Part shown: piece after piece, positions 33,271 to 41,759 of the stretch
Layout: each line of letters starts with the position of its first letter
Position numbering within the stretch: the stretch's first letter is position 1
Assembly: GCF_017168235.1 (NCBI RefSeq)
Contig: NZ_JABFAO010000001.1
Span: forward strand, 146,048 to 210,047
Length of the DNA: 64,000 bases
DNA from: Rhodococcus sp. KRD197
Lineage (GTDB): Bacteria; Actinomycetota; Actinomycetes; Mycobacteriales; Mycobacteriaceae
Direction: 5' to 3'
Position numbers and translations under genes: made by a program
Notes under the pieces: model-generated
Told to the model about the DNA's origin: nothing
The model's database searches: none
Seen by the model: the letters and a program-made list of their open reading frames with translations, nothing else

Positions 33271-34112
33271 CTCAGGACGGTTGCGACGGGGGTCGACGGG
33301 CGGCCGATCAGCTTCTGCAAATCCCCGGATTCGGTGTCGAGTTCGCCGCGAGCGATACCGGCGTCTGCACTGGCGAGCATTTCGGCGACGAAATCGGGAA
33401 GTCCGGCCCCCTGCAGAATCTCGCGGTATGTCGCTTCCGGGACGTCCTGGTATTCCACCGGCTTACCCGTCACCTGCGCCATCACACCAGCCAACTCGGT
33501 GTAGGTGAGACGTTCGTCGCCGCCGAGTTCGTAGATTCTCCCGGCCTGATCCTCGGACACGAGCACGGCGACGGCTGCGGCCGCGTAATCGGAGCGCGAG
33601 GCGCCCGCGAGCCTGCCGTCGCCGGCGGATCCGAGGAGCACCCCGGTGTCGGCGACCTGCTGCAGCGGGCCCTGGTAGTTCTCCCAGTACCAACCGTTTC
33701 TCAGCAATACGGACGGGATCGAAGACGAGGCCAAGCGCTGCTCCGTCGCAAGGTGTTCGGCGGCAAGGCTCACACCGGAGGTGTCTGCGGCGAGGATGGA
33801 GGTGTAGGCGATGAAGGACACACCTGCCGATTCAGCGGCTTCGATGACGTTGGTGTGCTGAGCAATTCGCTGCCCCACCTCGGATCCGGACACGAGCAGG
33901 AGCTTGTCGACGCCGTCGAGTGCGACCTTCAGAGCGTCGCGATCGCCGTACTCGGCGACGCGCACCTGGACGCCGCGCGCTGCCAGCGCTTGCGCCTTGG
34001 CGGCATCTCGCACGATTGCCACGATCTCACCGGCGGCGACGCCGCGCTCGATGAGCCCGTCGACGACGAGAGCGCCGAAATGCCCTGTTGCACCTGTTAC
34101 TGCTGTGGTCAT
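33267..34112 (-). CDS. NAD(P)H quinone oxidoreductase-like (QorB/YtfG, NmrA-type SDR)
   Basis: This 281-residue atypical short-chain dehydrogenase has VTGATGHFGALVVDGL at the N-terminus, KLLLVSGSEVGQRIAQH, and FIAYTSILAADTS. The substrate-binding part includes LLRNGWYWENY, and the match to the E. coli YtfG (QorB) pattern is good. It would reduce quinones with NADPH. It is divergent from an HxlR regulator, the same arrangement as ytfG and ytfH in E. coli, which supports the assignment. Other NmrA-type roles cannot be excluded. Confidence 0.82.
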   Translation of the reverse strand: MTTAVTGATGHFGALVVDGLIERGVAAGEIVAIVRDAAKAQALAARGVQVRVAEYGDRDALKVALDGVDKLLLVSGSEVGQRIAQHTNVIEAAESAGVSFIAYTSILAADTSGVSLAAEHLATEQRLASSSIPSVLLRNGWYWENYQGPLQQVADTGVLLGSAGDGRLAGASRSDYAAAAVAVLVSEDQAGRIYELGGDERLTYTELAGVMAQVTGKPVEYQDVPEATYREILQGAGLPDFVAEMLASADAGIARGELDTESGDLQKLIGRPSTPVATVLS

Positions 34113-34151
34113 GTCATCTCCTGAGGTTGGGAAGTCGATTCCCCACCACTA

Positions 34152-34216
34152 TGCACTTACTTTTTCGATAGTGCAATACAAATGCGCAGCAATTACGGGA
34201 CTGTTTGCGCTAACAT
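34152..34216. promoter_or_regulatory. QorB/HxlR control region: inverted repeat and -10 box
   Basis: TGCACT (34152-34157) and AGTGCA (34170-34175) form a six-base inverted repeat with a 12-base spacer between the divergent genes. TAACAT at 34211-34216 is a -10-like box six bases before the HxlR ATG, which suggests a leaderless transcript. Both calls rest on pattern alone. Confidence 0.4.
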
Positions 34217-34222
34217 GGGGGA

Positions 34223-34597
34223 ATGAGCGAAGCGGACCCCTCACTCGAAGCCGACGTCTTCGCACGCAACTGCTCCTCCCGCGACGTGCTGCAAAATGCG
34301 ACGAGCCGGTGGGGCACACTCGCGCTGGCCGCACTCAGCGAGGGCGACTACCGGTTCAACGCACTGCGCAGGCGAGTCGACGGCGTCAGCGAACGAATGC
34401 TGTCGCAGACACTCCAAGCCCTCGAACGCGACGGAATGGTTGTACGCACAGTGCTGGAAACCATTCCACCGAAGGTCGAATACAGCCTCACCCCGCTGGG
34501 CCGACAGGTCGCCTCGCAACTGACAAGCCTGATCGAGCTGCTCGAATCCAACCTGCCTGCCGTCCTCGAGGCCCGCGAGCGCCACGACGCCCGCTGA
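34223..34597 (+). CDS. HxlR family regulator (divergent to QorB-like gene)
   Basis: This 124-residue HxlR/DUF24 protein has RWGTLALAALSEGDYRFNALRRRV and VSERMLSQTLQALERDGMV as the recognition region, and VEYSLTPLGRQVASQL as the wing. A single cysteine in FARNCSSRDVL near the N-terminus matches the redox-sensing cysteine of QorR/YodB-type regulators. The pairing with a QorB-like reductase mirrors QorR control in corynebacteria. The start has no ordinary ribosome binding site but has a -10-like box just upstream. Confidence 0.87.
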   Translation: MSEADPSLEADVFARNCSSRDVLQNATSRWGTLALAALSEGDYRFNALRRRVDGVSERMLSQTLQALERDGMVVRTVLETIPPKVEYSLTPLGRQVASQLTSLIELLESNLPAVLEARERHDAR

Positions 34598-34759
34598 CTG
34601 GGCAGGCGGCACCGTTTCCTCTCCGTTATCGTATGGTTTCCCATTCGTGACCATCGATGTCTGCGGTCGTGTCCGAAGGCGGGGACCGTGAAGTGCAGGG
34701 CGCCGCGGGCGAACGAGCGAGCGACCCTCGACCGGCACGAATCTATCGGGAGGCTCTTC

Positions 34760-35284
34760 ATGTCCACCACAGTCGCAACCAGCAAGTCTGCAATCGCGAG
34801 GTCGGGAAAGGCCGTCACGCGGACAGTCGGCGGCGCAGCAGCAATCGGAATAGCCTGTGCAGCTGCCGTTCTGCTGCCGGGCACCGCCTCTGCTGCTCCC
34901 GTCGCATGCACCACCGCACCGGGCGGCGCAGCGCAGGTCGCTCTCGACGGAACCTCGCAGTGTGACAGTGTCGCCGACGCCACGAGCGCTGCTGCCGGTT
35001 ACGGCATTGCAGGCTGGGGCTCGGCAACCGCCGTGGCAAACGCAGCGGCGCTCGCGCTCGGACTCGAAGGCGGCACCGCAGTGGCCGACGCATCGTTCGG
35101 AGGTGGCCCGGCAGCAATCGCCTTCGGCCCCGGCAGCGTCGCGGCCAACGAAGGCGTCGGCCCAGGCCTGTCCATCGCAGTGGCCGGCCCCGGCGCCACC
35201 ATCACCCTGACGCCGACCGGCGCGGTCTGCGACGGACCGGGAATCGCCGGAAGCTTCACCACATTGCAGGGTTGCATCGGCTGA
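34760..35284 (+). CDS. Secreted protein, DUF6764-like
   Basis: This 174-residue protein has an N-terminal basic stretch and a signal peptide (AAAIGIACAAAVLLPGTASA). The mature part is Ala/Gly-rich with cysteines in VACTTAPGG, SQCDSVADA, AVCDGPG and LQGCIG. The pattern fits the small secreted DUF6764-like proteins of mycobacteria and rhodococci, whose function is unknown. ATG 34760 follows GGGAGG; an in-frame start at 34688 is less likely. It stands alone and is followed by a possible 31-codon gene and a strong terminator. Confidence 0.72.
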   Translation: MSTTVATSKSAIARSGKAVTRTVGGAAAIGIACAAAVLLPGTASAAPVACTTAPGGAAQVALDGTSQCDSVADATSAAAGYGIAGWGSATAVANAAALALGLEGGTAVADASFGGGPAAIAFGPGSVAANEGVGPGLSIAVAGPGATITLTPTGAVCDGPGIAGSFTTLQGCIG

Positions 35285-35395
35285 GGTGCTCTCGGGCGCA
35301 TCTGTTGACCTACAACCCTGTTCTGGGGAAGCATGAGCGGGTAGCAACCCCTTCGCGGCCGGACCCGGTCGCACACCAGATCAGGAGCCAGCCCG

Positions 35396-35491
35396 ATGAT
35401 GTCCTACCTGCTGTACGACGCTCTACTACCCCAGGTCGGTCACGACGTTGCCGTCTACTGGGCTTCGTTGCTCGTCATCAAACCCGTATAG
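35396..35491 (+). CDS. Possible 31-residue small protein
   Basis: Thirty-one codons with a hydrophobic C-terminal half (VYWASLLVIKPV), read from either of two adjacent ATGs. TCAGGAG lies eight bases upstream. The stop is 11 bases before a strong hairpin at 35503-35543, so the frame sits exactly where a small gene would end. The rest of the 272-base gap 35285-35556 holds nothing else that I can support. Conservation was not testable. Confidence 0.35.
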   Translation: MMSYLLYDALLPQVGHDVAVYWASLLVIKPV

Positions 35492-35502
35492 CACCGCACA
35501 TA

Positions 35503-35543
35503 CGAGAGGGGCCGCACCGACATCGTCGGCGCGGCCCCTCTCG
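35503..35543. terminator. Strong bidirectional hairpin terminator
   Basis: CGAGAGGGGCCGC (35503-35515) pairs perfectly with 35531-35543, and the interior CCGAC/GTCGG extends the stem. It lies between the plus-strand secreted protein region and the converging CNNM/CBS gene. Confidence 0.8.
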
Positions 35544-35556
35544 TTCCGTGGACAGG

Positions 35557-36561
35557 TCAGACCGCAACTCCGGCAGCCGGAAGCAGTCTGGAGAGCACGT
35601 CCGACATCGTCACCACGCCGACCGTGGCGTCGCCGTCGACCACCAGTGCGAGGTGGCTGCTCGTCTCGCGCATCGACGCCAGAGCGACATAGACCGGGGT
35701 ATCGGCTGCGATCGTGAAGACCGGACGGGTCACCTCCGCCAAGTCCACCTCACTGTTCAACGTGTCGCGGACGTGCACGACTCCGCTGACGGTCTCGCCA
35801 TCCTTGACGAGGATGCGCAGATGTCCCGAGCGCAGCGAGGCCGCCCGCACGTCGGCGACGGTGGCCGTCGGCGGCACGGATGTCGTGACGCCGTGGCGAA
35901 CCAGGTCACCCACCGTCAGCCGCTGGAGCTCGAGGGCACCGGATAGCTGCACCGAGTAGCTCGCGTCGAGCGCACCCACGTTGACCGAATGCTCGACCAA
36001 CTGACGAAGATCGTCCGGGCTCTGACCCGACCCGATCTGATCCGCCGGTTCGACCCCCACTTTGCGCAGGCACCAGTTGGCCATGTTGTTGAGCACGGTC
36101 AGAATCGGCCGTGTCAAGAACATGAAGCCGCGCATCGGGATCGCCAGCATGGTCGCGGACTTCTCGGGGTGCGCGATGGCCCATGACTTCGGCGCCATCT
36201 CGCCCACCACCAGGTGCAGGAAGGTGACGATGATCAGGGCCAACACGAACCCGGTCACGTCCGCGACCCAGTAGGGCAGGCCCCAATGCTCGAACACCGG
36301 CGTGAAGTAATGGTGCACCGCCGGTTTCGTGAACGCACCGAGCGCCAGCGTGCACAGAGTGATACCGAGTTGCGATCCAGCCAGGAGCACGGTCAGTTCG
36401 CTGGAACTTCGCAGGGCCGCGCGCGCGGCCCTGCTGGTCATGGCCGCATCCTCCAAACGGTGACGTTTGGCTGCGAGCAACGCGAATTCGACGGCAACGA
36501 AGAAGGCACTCGAGGCGATGAGGCCGATAGTGACCGCGAGAAATACCCACAGGTTGCTCAT
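35557..36561 (-). CDS. CNNM/CBS domain membrane protein (HlyC/CorC family), short
   Basis: This 334-residue protein has an N-terminal CNNM membrane domain of about 190 residues. It contains FFVAVEFALLAAKRHRLE, GSQLGITLCTLALGA and the acidic VVGEMAPKSWAIAHP. Two CBS domains follow, ending near DVLSRLL. The C-terminal CorC/HlyC domain of longer relatives is absent. Relatives have been linked to magnesium or cobalt transport. The ATG overlaps the stop of the longer paralogue (36558-36561, ATGA), so the two probably form a heteromer. Confidence 0.88.
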   Translation of the reverse strand: MSNLWVFLAVTIGLIASSAFFVAVEFALLAAKRHRLEDAAMTSRAARAALRSSSELTVLLAGSQLGITLCTLALGAFTKPAVHHYFTPVFEHWGLPYWVADVTGFVLALIIVTFLHLVVGEMAPKSWAIAHPEKSATMLAIPMRGFMFLTRPILTVLNNMANWCLRKVGVEPADQIGSGQSPDDLRQLVEHSVNVGALDASYSVQLSGALELQRLTVGDLVRHGVTTSVPPTATVADVRAASLRSGHLRILVKDGETVSGVVHVRDTLNSEVDLAEVTRPVFTIAADTPVYVALASMRETSSHLALVVDGDATVGVVTMSDVLSRLLPAAGVAV

Positions 36562-37979
36562 CGGTGCTCGTCCAATTCTCGATCGCTCGTGTTGTCTTCG
36601 GTGTCGGAATCCCCGCTACCGCTCTCTCTTTGGCCCAGTTCGAGACGGACCAGAGAAGGCACGTAGTTGTCGATTTCCAGAACTTCGACGGAGACGAACC
36701 GTTCCGGAGCATCGTCGTCGGCGCCGATCAGATCGGCGGAGTCCGCCGGTAGATCGACTTCGATACGCGTCCCCACGGCGGGAAGTGCGCCGTGGTGCGT
36801 GATGACGAACCCGGCGATGGTCTCGTAGTCACCCTGGGGCAGGTCGTGGTCGATGGACCGTTCGACCTCGTCGACGTGGATCTCACCCGACATGGTCCAG
36901 GTGCCATCCTCGCCTGCGATCGGGGCGTAGTCGACGATGTCGTCGTCGTGTTCGTCGGTGATCTCGCCGACGAGTTCCTCGGCCAGATCCTCGATCGTGA
37001 TGACGCCCGTGAGTCCGCCGTATTCATCGATGACACAGGCCAATTGGTTCTTCGAGCTACGAAGCTCACCGACCGCATCGGGTAGCGCCTGGGTCTCCGG
37101 AAGGATCAGGGCAGGTCGAACGAACTCGCTGATTTTCGCCTCGGGTCGACCGACGATCGCGAGAATGTCCTGTAGATGAACGACACCCACGATGCCGTCG
37201 TCCTCGTCGAGAACGGGATAACGCGAATGCTCCTGTCCCATCAGCGCTTCGACCTCTGCAAGCGTGTCCGTGGCACGGACGGTGGCTGCTCGGGACCGCG
37301 GAATCATCGCATGCTCGACGGTGCGCGTCGGAAAGTCGAGGATGCGATCGAGCAGATCGGACAACTCGTCGGGCAGATCGCCGGAGTCCTTGGACTCGGC
37401 GACGATGTGCTCGAGGTCCCTGGGCGTGGCCGAGTGCTCCACGTCGTGCACAGGTTCGATTTTCAAGGCCTTGAGTAGCAGGTTCGACGCGTGGTCGAAG
37501 ATGGTGATGAGCCAACCGAATGCCTTGAGGTAAATCGTGGTCGACAGCGAGAGCCATCGCGCCACCGGTTCGGGGCGCGCGATCGCGAAGTTCTTGGGGA
37601 ACAATTCGCCGAAGAGCATCTGCACGAAGGTCGAGAACAGCAGCGCTGCGACCGCGCCGATACCCACGCCGACCGCGGTGGGGACGCCGACGCCGCCCAT
37701 CATGGTCCCCAGAGACTGTCCGATCAGGGGTTCGGCCACGTAACCGACGAGCAGGCCGGTGACGGTGATGCCCAGCTGTGCACCGGACAACATGAACGAC
37801 GTGCGCTTGGTGACCTGCAGTGTTCGACGCGCAACTACGTCGCCTTCTTCGGCGCGCGCCTTCAGGCGGGACCGGTCCACGGTCATGTAGGAGAATTCCT
37901 GCGCCACGAAGTAGCCGGTGGCCACCGTGATGAGAAAAACTACGAGGAAGCCGAGCAGAAGAGTGAGCACTGCACTCAT
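36558..37979 (-). CDS. CNNM/CBS/CorC_HlyC membrane protein, long
   Basis: This 473-residue protein has an N-terminal CNNM domain (FVAQEFSYMTVDRSRLK, SGAQLGITVTGLLVGYVAEP, FGELFPKNFAIARPE). A CBS pair follows (VEHAMIPRS, HSRYPVLDEDDGIVGVVHLQD, LACVIDEYGGLTGVITIEDL). A CorC_HlyC domain then has EIHVDEVERSIDHDLPQGDYETIAGF. It is a probable cation transporter or its regulator, with nucleotide sensing by CBS. ATG 37979 is the start chosen over GTG 38000, and neither has a strong ribosome binding site. The first gene of a two-gene operon. Confidence 0.9.
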   Translation of the reverse strand: MSAVLTLLLGFLVVFLITVATGYFVAQEFSYMTVDRSRLKARAEEGDVVARRTLQVTKRTSFMLSGAQLGITVTGLLVGYVAEPLIGQSLGTMMGGVGVPTAVGVGIGAVAALLFSTFVQMLFGELFPKNFAIARPEPVARWLSLSTTIYLKAFGWLITIFDHASNLLLKALKIEPVHDVEHSATPRDLEHIVAESKDSGDLPDELSDLLDRILDFPTRTVEHAMIPRSRAATVRATDTLAEVEALMGQEHSRYPVLDEDDGIVGVVHLQDILAIVGRPEAKISEFVRPALILPETQALPDAVGELRSSKNQLACVIDEYGGLTGVITIEDLAEELVGEITDEHDDDIVDYAPIAGEDGTWTMSGEIHVDEVERSIDHDLPQGDYETIAGFVITHHGALPAVGTRIEVDLPADSADLIGADDDAPERFVSVEVLEIDNYVPSLVRLELGQRESGSGDSDTEDNTSDRELDEHR

Positions 37980-38092
37980 TCGCCGGACACCGCCTCGCAC
38001 ATAATCGATGTAGTGCGGGGAGCCGTGTCCGGCCCGGGTTTATCGCTGTCCATGAATCCTCTGCTTGTGGATGGTGGGAGTGCTGCCCGATT

Positions 38093-38506
38093 CTAGCGGG
38101 TCGAGCGCTCCTCTGGCGCCTTCACCACCAAAACGGGCACCGGGCTGTCGAGCAGCACACGCTGCACGGTGCTTCCCATCAAGAATTTTCCGACCGCCGA
38201 GCGTCGGCGCGACCCGATCACGAGCAGCGTCGCTCCGATCTCTGCGGCCAGATCGACGATGGCTCCGGCAGGATCCCCGGCATCGGGTTCGACTCTGATC
38301 GAGAACTGCGCGTCGGCCAAGTCGCGGCTGGTCAATATTTGCTCGGTCGCGAGACGTGTTGCCTCCCTGTCCTCTTCGCTGACGGATTTGGCATCGACGA
38401 CGGCGAGCGCAATCAGTTCCTGCCCCCGTAGCCTCGATTCCTCGACTCCGCGCACCAACGCCTCACGGCCCTCGGGTGAATCACTCGTTACTACGGCTAC
38501 CGACAT
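38093..38506 (-). CDS. Universal stress protein (UspA type)
   Basis: This 137-residue single-domain Usp has an ATP-binding signature near the C-terminus: GSRRRSAVGKFLMGST followed by VQRVLLDSPVPVLVV. The N-terminal strand reads MSVAVVTSDSPEGREAL. ATP-binding members respond to stress or stasis. It is a single gene on the minus strand upstream of the CNNM operon, 113 bases away, so co-transcription is possible. It is divergent from the tricarboxylate transporter operon. Confidence 0.88.
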   Translation of the reverse strand: MSVAVVTSDSPEGREALVRGVEESRLRGQELIALAVVDAKSVSEEDREATRLATEQILTSRDLADAQFSIRVEPDAGDPAGAIVDLAAEIGATLLVIGSRRRSAVGKFLMGSTVQRVLLDSPVPVLVVKAPEERSTR

Positions 38507-38606
38507 CGCTCGTCTCCACTCGTTAGCTGTTCATGGGGGTCACACTTACTTGATACGCCGTACCGTCCGACTGGACTTTGCAGATGCAGCTTAACTACTC
38601 TCCGAC

Positions 38607-38620
38607 TGTGACACATCACA
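38607..38620. promoter_or_regulatory. Palindrome TGTGA-CACA-TCACA before tctC
   Basis: Five-base arms with a four-base spacer, 14 bases before the tctC ATG. It resembles a Crp-like half-site pair but with a four- rather than six-base spacer, so the binding protein is uncertain. Confidence 0.35.
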
Positions 38621-38633
38621 CGAAAGGCATTTG

Positions 38634-39623
38634 ATGGGGGTTTCGCCCACACTGTCCAAATCACTCCTGGCGATCGCAGTCATCGGCGCCGTTACCGTCG
38701 CGGGCATCGATGCAAGCCGCAGCCAAAGCGGTTCCGACGCCCGGTCCAAGCTGACGATGATCGCGCCCGCAGCAGCCGGCGGAGGCTGGGATCTCGTTGC
38801 ACGCGAGGCACAGCAGGCGATGCGCTCGGACAACATCGTCAACAACGCGCAAGTGGTCAACGTGCCGGGCGCCGGCGGCACGATCGGACTGAGCCAACTC
38901 GAGAGCCTGTCCGGCCAGGCGACGACGATGATGGTCACCGGCACCGTCATGCTCGGCGGAATCGCGATCAACAACTCCGAGACCACGCTGGCCGACACGG
39001 TGCCCATCGCCAAGCTCGCCGAGGACTTCGAAGTCTTCGTCGTCCCGAAGGAATCGCCGTACCAAAATGTCGAGGACATGATTGCGGCGTGGCGTGCGAA
39101 TCCCGGCGGCCTGCCCATCGGCGGCGGTTCGCTCGGCGGCATCGACCACATCGTCGCCGGCCAACTCGCACAGCAGGCGGACATCGATCCGGCGGCGATC
39201 AACTACATCGCCTACTCCGGTGGCGGCGAAGTGCTCACCGCACTGCTCTCCAACACCGTCGGCGTTGCAGTCAGCGGCTACAACGACTTTCGCGATCAGA
39301 TCGAAGCCGGCAACGTACGCGCACTCGCCGTCGCGGCACCCGAACCGGTGGACGGAATCGATGTCGACACCTTCGCCGAACTCGGATACGACGTCGACCT
39401 GGTCAACTGGCGCGGCTTCGTCGCACCGCCCGGAATCTCGGACGAGGACCGTCAGACCCTGATCGATATCGTCACGGAGATGTCGGAGACCGAGCAGTGG
39501 GCCAGCGCCGTCGAACGAAATCGGTGGAAAGAATCCTTCTTGACCGGTGATGAGTTCGGCGAGTTCCTCGAGGTCGAACAAACCCGCATCACCGACATCC
39601 TTCGAGAGTTGGGACTCGTATGA
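38634..39623 (+). CDS. tctC: Tripartite tricarboxylate transporter, substrate-binding protein TctC
   Basis: This 329-residue binding protein has the TctC/Bug pattern: LTMIAPAAAGGGWDLVAREAQ, VVNVPGAGGTIGLSQL, and a late GFVAPPGISDEDRQ. The N-terminus has an uncleaved-looking hydrophobic segment (SLLAIAVIGAVTVAGI) without a lipobox cysteine, so it may be held by a membrane helix. ATG 38634 follows GAAAGG; the TTG at 38631 is in frame but less likely. It overlaps tctB by four bases. It would capture an organic acid outside the cell. Confidence 0.9.
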   Translation: MGVSPTLSKSLLAIAVIGAVTVAGIDASRSQSGSDARSKLTMIAPAAAGGGWDLVAREAQQAMRSDNIVNNAQVVNVPGAGGTIGLSQLESLSGQATTMMVTGTVMLGGIAINNSETTLADTVPIAKLAEDFEVFVVPKESPYQNVEDMIAAWRANPGGLPIGGGSLGGIDHIVAGQLAQQADIDPAAINYIAYSGGGEVLTALLSNTVGVAVSGYNDFRDQIEAGNVRALAVAAPEPVDGIDVDTFAELGYDVDLVNWRGFVAPPGISDEDRQTLIDIVTEMSETEQWASAVERNRWKESFLTGDEFGEFLEVEQTRITDILRELGLV

Positions 39624-40180
39624 CCTCCGAGACGAAGTCCTCCGCGGACAACGATCCGGTTTCTCCTTCCCGAACCCCCGAGGCTTCGTTCTGGACCGGA
39701 CGCAGCGGCCTCGTCGTTCCGGCATTGCTCGTCGCACTCGGCCTGTTCCTCGTCTACGGCACGGTGACGATGACCGTTCCGGAAACAGCGACATCGCCTG
39801 GCCCACAGGTATTTCCGTCGATCGTTGCCGGTGGATGCTTCATCATCGCCATCCTCGTCACCATCCAGTTGCTCCTGAAGCCCGATGTCATCGACCGCGG
39901 AGTCGACGAGAACGGCGTCGTGGACACGGGCAGTGTCAGCAACTGGCGCACAACGGGGATCACCGTCGCCTCGGTGGCCGTCTTCATCGCTCTGCTGGAC
40001 CCGCTCGGGTGGGTTCTGGCCGGTGCACTCCTGTTCTGGGGTGTGTCGATCGGACTCGGTAGCCGTCGGTACGTGTTCGACGCCGCCATCGCATTGCTGG
40101 TCTCCTCCGCGGTGCAGATCGCGTTCTCGGCCGGACTCGGACTCACGCTCCCCGGCGGCATCCTGGCGGAGGTGTTCTGA
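39620..40180 (+). CDS. tctB: Tripartite tricarboxylate transporter, small membrane subunit TctB
   Basis: This 186-residue membrane protein has four to five hydrophobic segments and a hydrophilic N-terminal tail. GPQVFPSIVAGGCFIIAI is the typical TctB pattern (xGPxxFP). It overlaps tctC (ATGA) and shares one base with tctA (TGATG at 40178-40182). Together with TctA it forms the sodium- or proton-driven permease of the TTT family. Confidence 0.85.
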   Translation: MTSETKSSADNDPVSPSRTPEASFWTGRSGLVVPALLVALGLFLVYGTVTMTVPETATSPGPQVFPSIVAGGCFIIAILVTIQLLLKPDVIDRGVDENGVVDTGSVSNWRTTGITVASVAVFIALLDPLGWVLAGALLFWGVSIGLGSRRYVFDAAIALLVSSAVQIAFSAGLGLTLPGGILAEVF

Positions 40181-41685
40181 TGGATTCGCTGAGCAATCTC
40201 CTCGAGGGCTTCGGGACTGCCCTGACGCCGATGAACCTCGTGTGGGTTCTCGTCGGCGCCATGCTCGGTACCGCGGTGGGCGTTCTGCCCGGCCTCGGTT
40301 CGGCCATGGCCGTTGCACTGTTGCTTCCCGTCACGTTCACCCTCGACCCCACCGCGGCGCTCATCATGTTCGCCGGCGTGTATTTCGGCGGCCTCTTCGG
40401 TGACTCGATCTCCGGCATCCTGATGAACACCCCCGGCAACAGCACCGCGATCGCGGGCACGTTCGAGGGCCATCGGATGGCAAAGAACGGCCGGGCGCCT
40501 CAGGCACTCGCCACGTCGGCGATCGGCGCCTTCATCGGTGGCATCGTCGCAACCACGCTGGTCGTGTTCTTCGCACCCGCGTTGGCCGATCTTGCGACGA
40601 ACTTCGGTCCTGCCGAGTACTTCGCGCTGGCTGTCTTCGCTTTCGTCGCAACTTCCGCGGTGGTGTCGGACTCGGCGCTCAAGGGTCTGACCGCGCTGCT
40701 GATCGGCTTGACTCTCGCCGTCATCGGCATCGACGGGCCATCCGGCGCCTCACGCTTCACCTTCGAGGTGCCCGCGATGTTCGACGGCATCCACATCGTC
40801 GTCATCACCGTGGCGATGCTCGCTCTCGGTGAGGTGATCCACGTCGCGTCGAAGATCGGACGGCCGGAGGACACCTCGCTCATCGCCTCCGAAGGCCGCC
40901 CCTTCCTGAGTCGGGCCGAGTTCCGAGATGCTCTCCCTGCCTGGCTGCGCGGTACCGCCTTCGGTGTCCCGTTCGGCGTCATCCCGGCCGGCGGCGCCGA
41001 GGTGCCGAGCTTCCTGTCCTACGGCGCCGAGCGCAGGCTCGACCGCAACAGGAAAAACCCCATGTTCGGCAAGGGCGCCATCCGCGGTGTCGCCGGACCG
41101 GAGGCAGCAGGCAACGCCACCGCAGGTACGGCGATGGGCGCACTCCTCGCACTGGGTCTGCCGACATCGGCTACCGCCGCAATCATGCTCGCTGCGTTCC
41201 AGCAGTACGGCATGCAGCCGGGACCGTTGCTGTTCGAGCGCAGCGGCGATATCGTCTGGGCACTCATCGCCAGCCTGTTCGTCGCGATGGTGGTTCTGCT
41301 GATTCTGAACCTGCCGTTCGCGCCGTTGTGGGCGAAACTGCTGAAGATCCCCAAGAACTACCTGTACGCGGGGATCACCGTGTTCGCGGCCCTCGGTGTT
41401 TACGCATCGAGCGCGTCCATCGTGGATCTGATGTTCATGCTCGGTCTCGGCATCCTCGGGTTCATGATGCGGCGCTACGGCATTCCGCTTGCTCCCGTGC
41501 TGATCGCTGTCATCCTCGGTCCCCTCGCCGAGGACTCGTTGCGACGTGCGCTTGCCGTCAGCGAAGGCGATCCGAGCATCCTCATCGGCAGCGGCATCAC
41601 CGTCGTGCTCTACACGCTGCTGACGATCGCCATCGTGTTCACCATCGTCAGCAAGGTCCGCTCGCGCGCCAAAGCCGACTTCTGA
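40180..41685 (+). CDS. tctA: Tripartite tricarboxylate transporter, large permease TctA
   Basis: This 501-residue permease has about eleven to twelve hydrophobic segments and the TctA motifs VGVLPGLGSAMAVALLLP, YFGGLFGDSISGILMNTPG, and a second GVIPAGGAEVPSFLSYGAER. LGLPTSATAAIMLAAFQQYG lies in the second half. Start and stop codons are overlapped with tctB. The stop lies three bases before palindromic element copy 2, which probably ends the transcript. The substrate may be citrate or another carboxylate; nothing in the sequence decides it. Confidence 0.92.
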   Translation: MDSLSNLLEGFGTALTPMNLVWVLVGAMLGTAVGVLPGLGSAMAVALLLPVTFTLDPTAALIMFAGVYFGGLFGDSISGILMNTPGNSTAIAGTFEGHRMAKNGRAPQALATSAIGAFIGGIVATTLVVFFAPALADLATNFGPAEYFALAVFAFVATSAVVSDSALKGLTALLIGLTLAVIGIDGPSGASRFTFEVPAMFDGIHIVVITVAMLALGEVIHVASKIGRPEDTSLIASEGRPFLSRAEFRDALPAWLRGTAFGVPFGVIPAGGAEVPSFLSYGAERRLDRNRKNPMFGKGAIRGVAGPEAAGNATAGTAMGALLALGLPTSATAAIMLAAFQQYGMQPGPLLFERSGDIVWALIASLFVAMVVLLILNLPFAPLWAKLLKIPKNYLYAGITVFAALGVYASSASIVDLMFMLGLGILGFMMRRYGIPLAPVLIAVILGPLAEDSLRRALAVSEGDPSILIGSGITVVLYTLLTIAIVFTIVSKVRSRAKADF

Positions 41686-41687
41686 AT

Positions 41688-41759
41688 AGGCGCTTCGCGC
41701 ATGTGAGTGGAAATACGTGTCCTGCTATGTATTTCCACTCACATGCGGCGGAGCCGCCT
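41688..41759. repeat. 72-bp palindromic element, copy 2
   Basis: Core arms GCATGTGAGTGGAAAT (41699-41714) and complement (41731-41746) enclose a 16-base loop. GCGGC-GGA-GCCGC follows (41745-41757), with outer AGGCG/CGCCT arms. It differs from copy 1 at five of 72 positions and again fills the gap between two converging genes, tctA and the glutamine synthetase. Confidence 0.85.

Noticed and set aside
32058-34124. Open frame of about 690 codons overlapping the FUSC and QorB-like genes
   Set aside because: Mostly Arg-rich shadow; it overlaps two recognisable genes on different strands.
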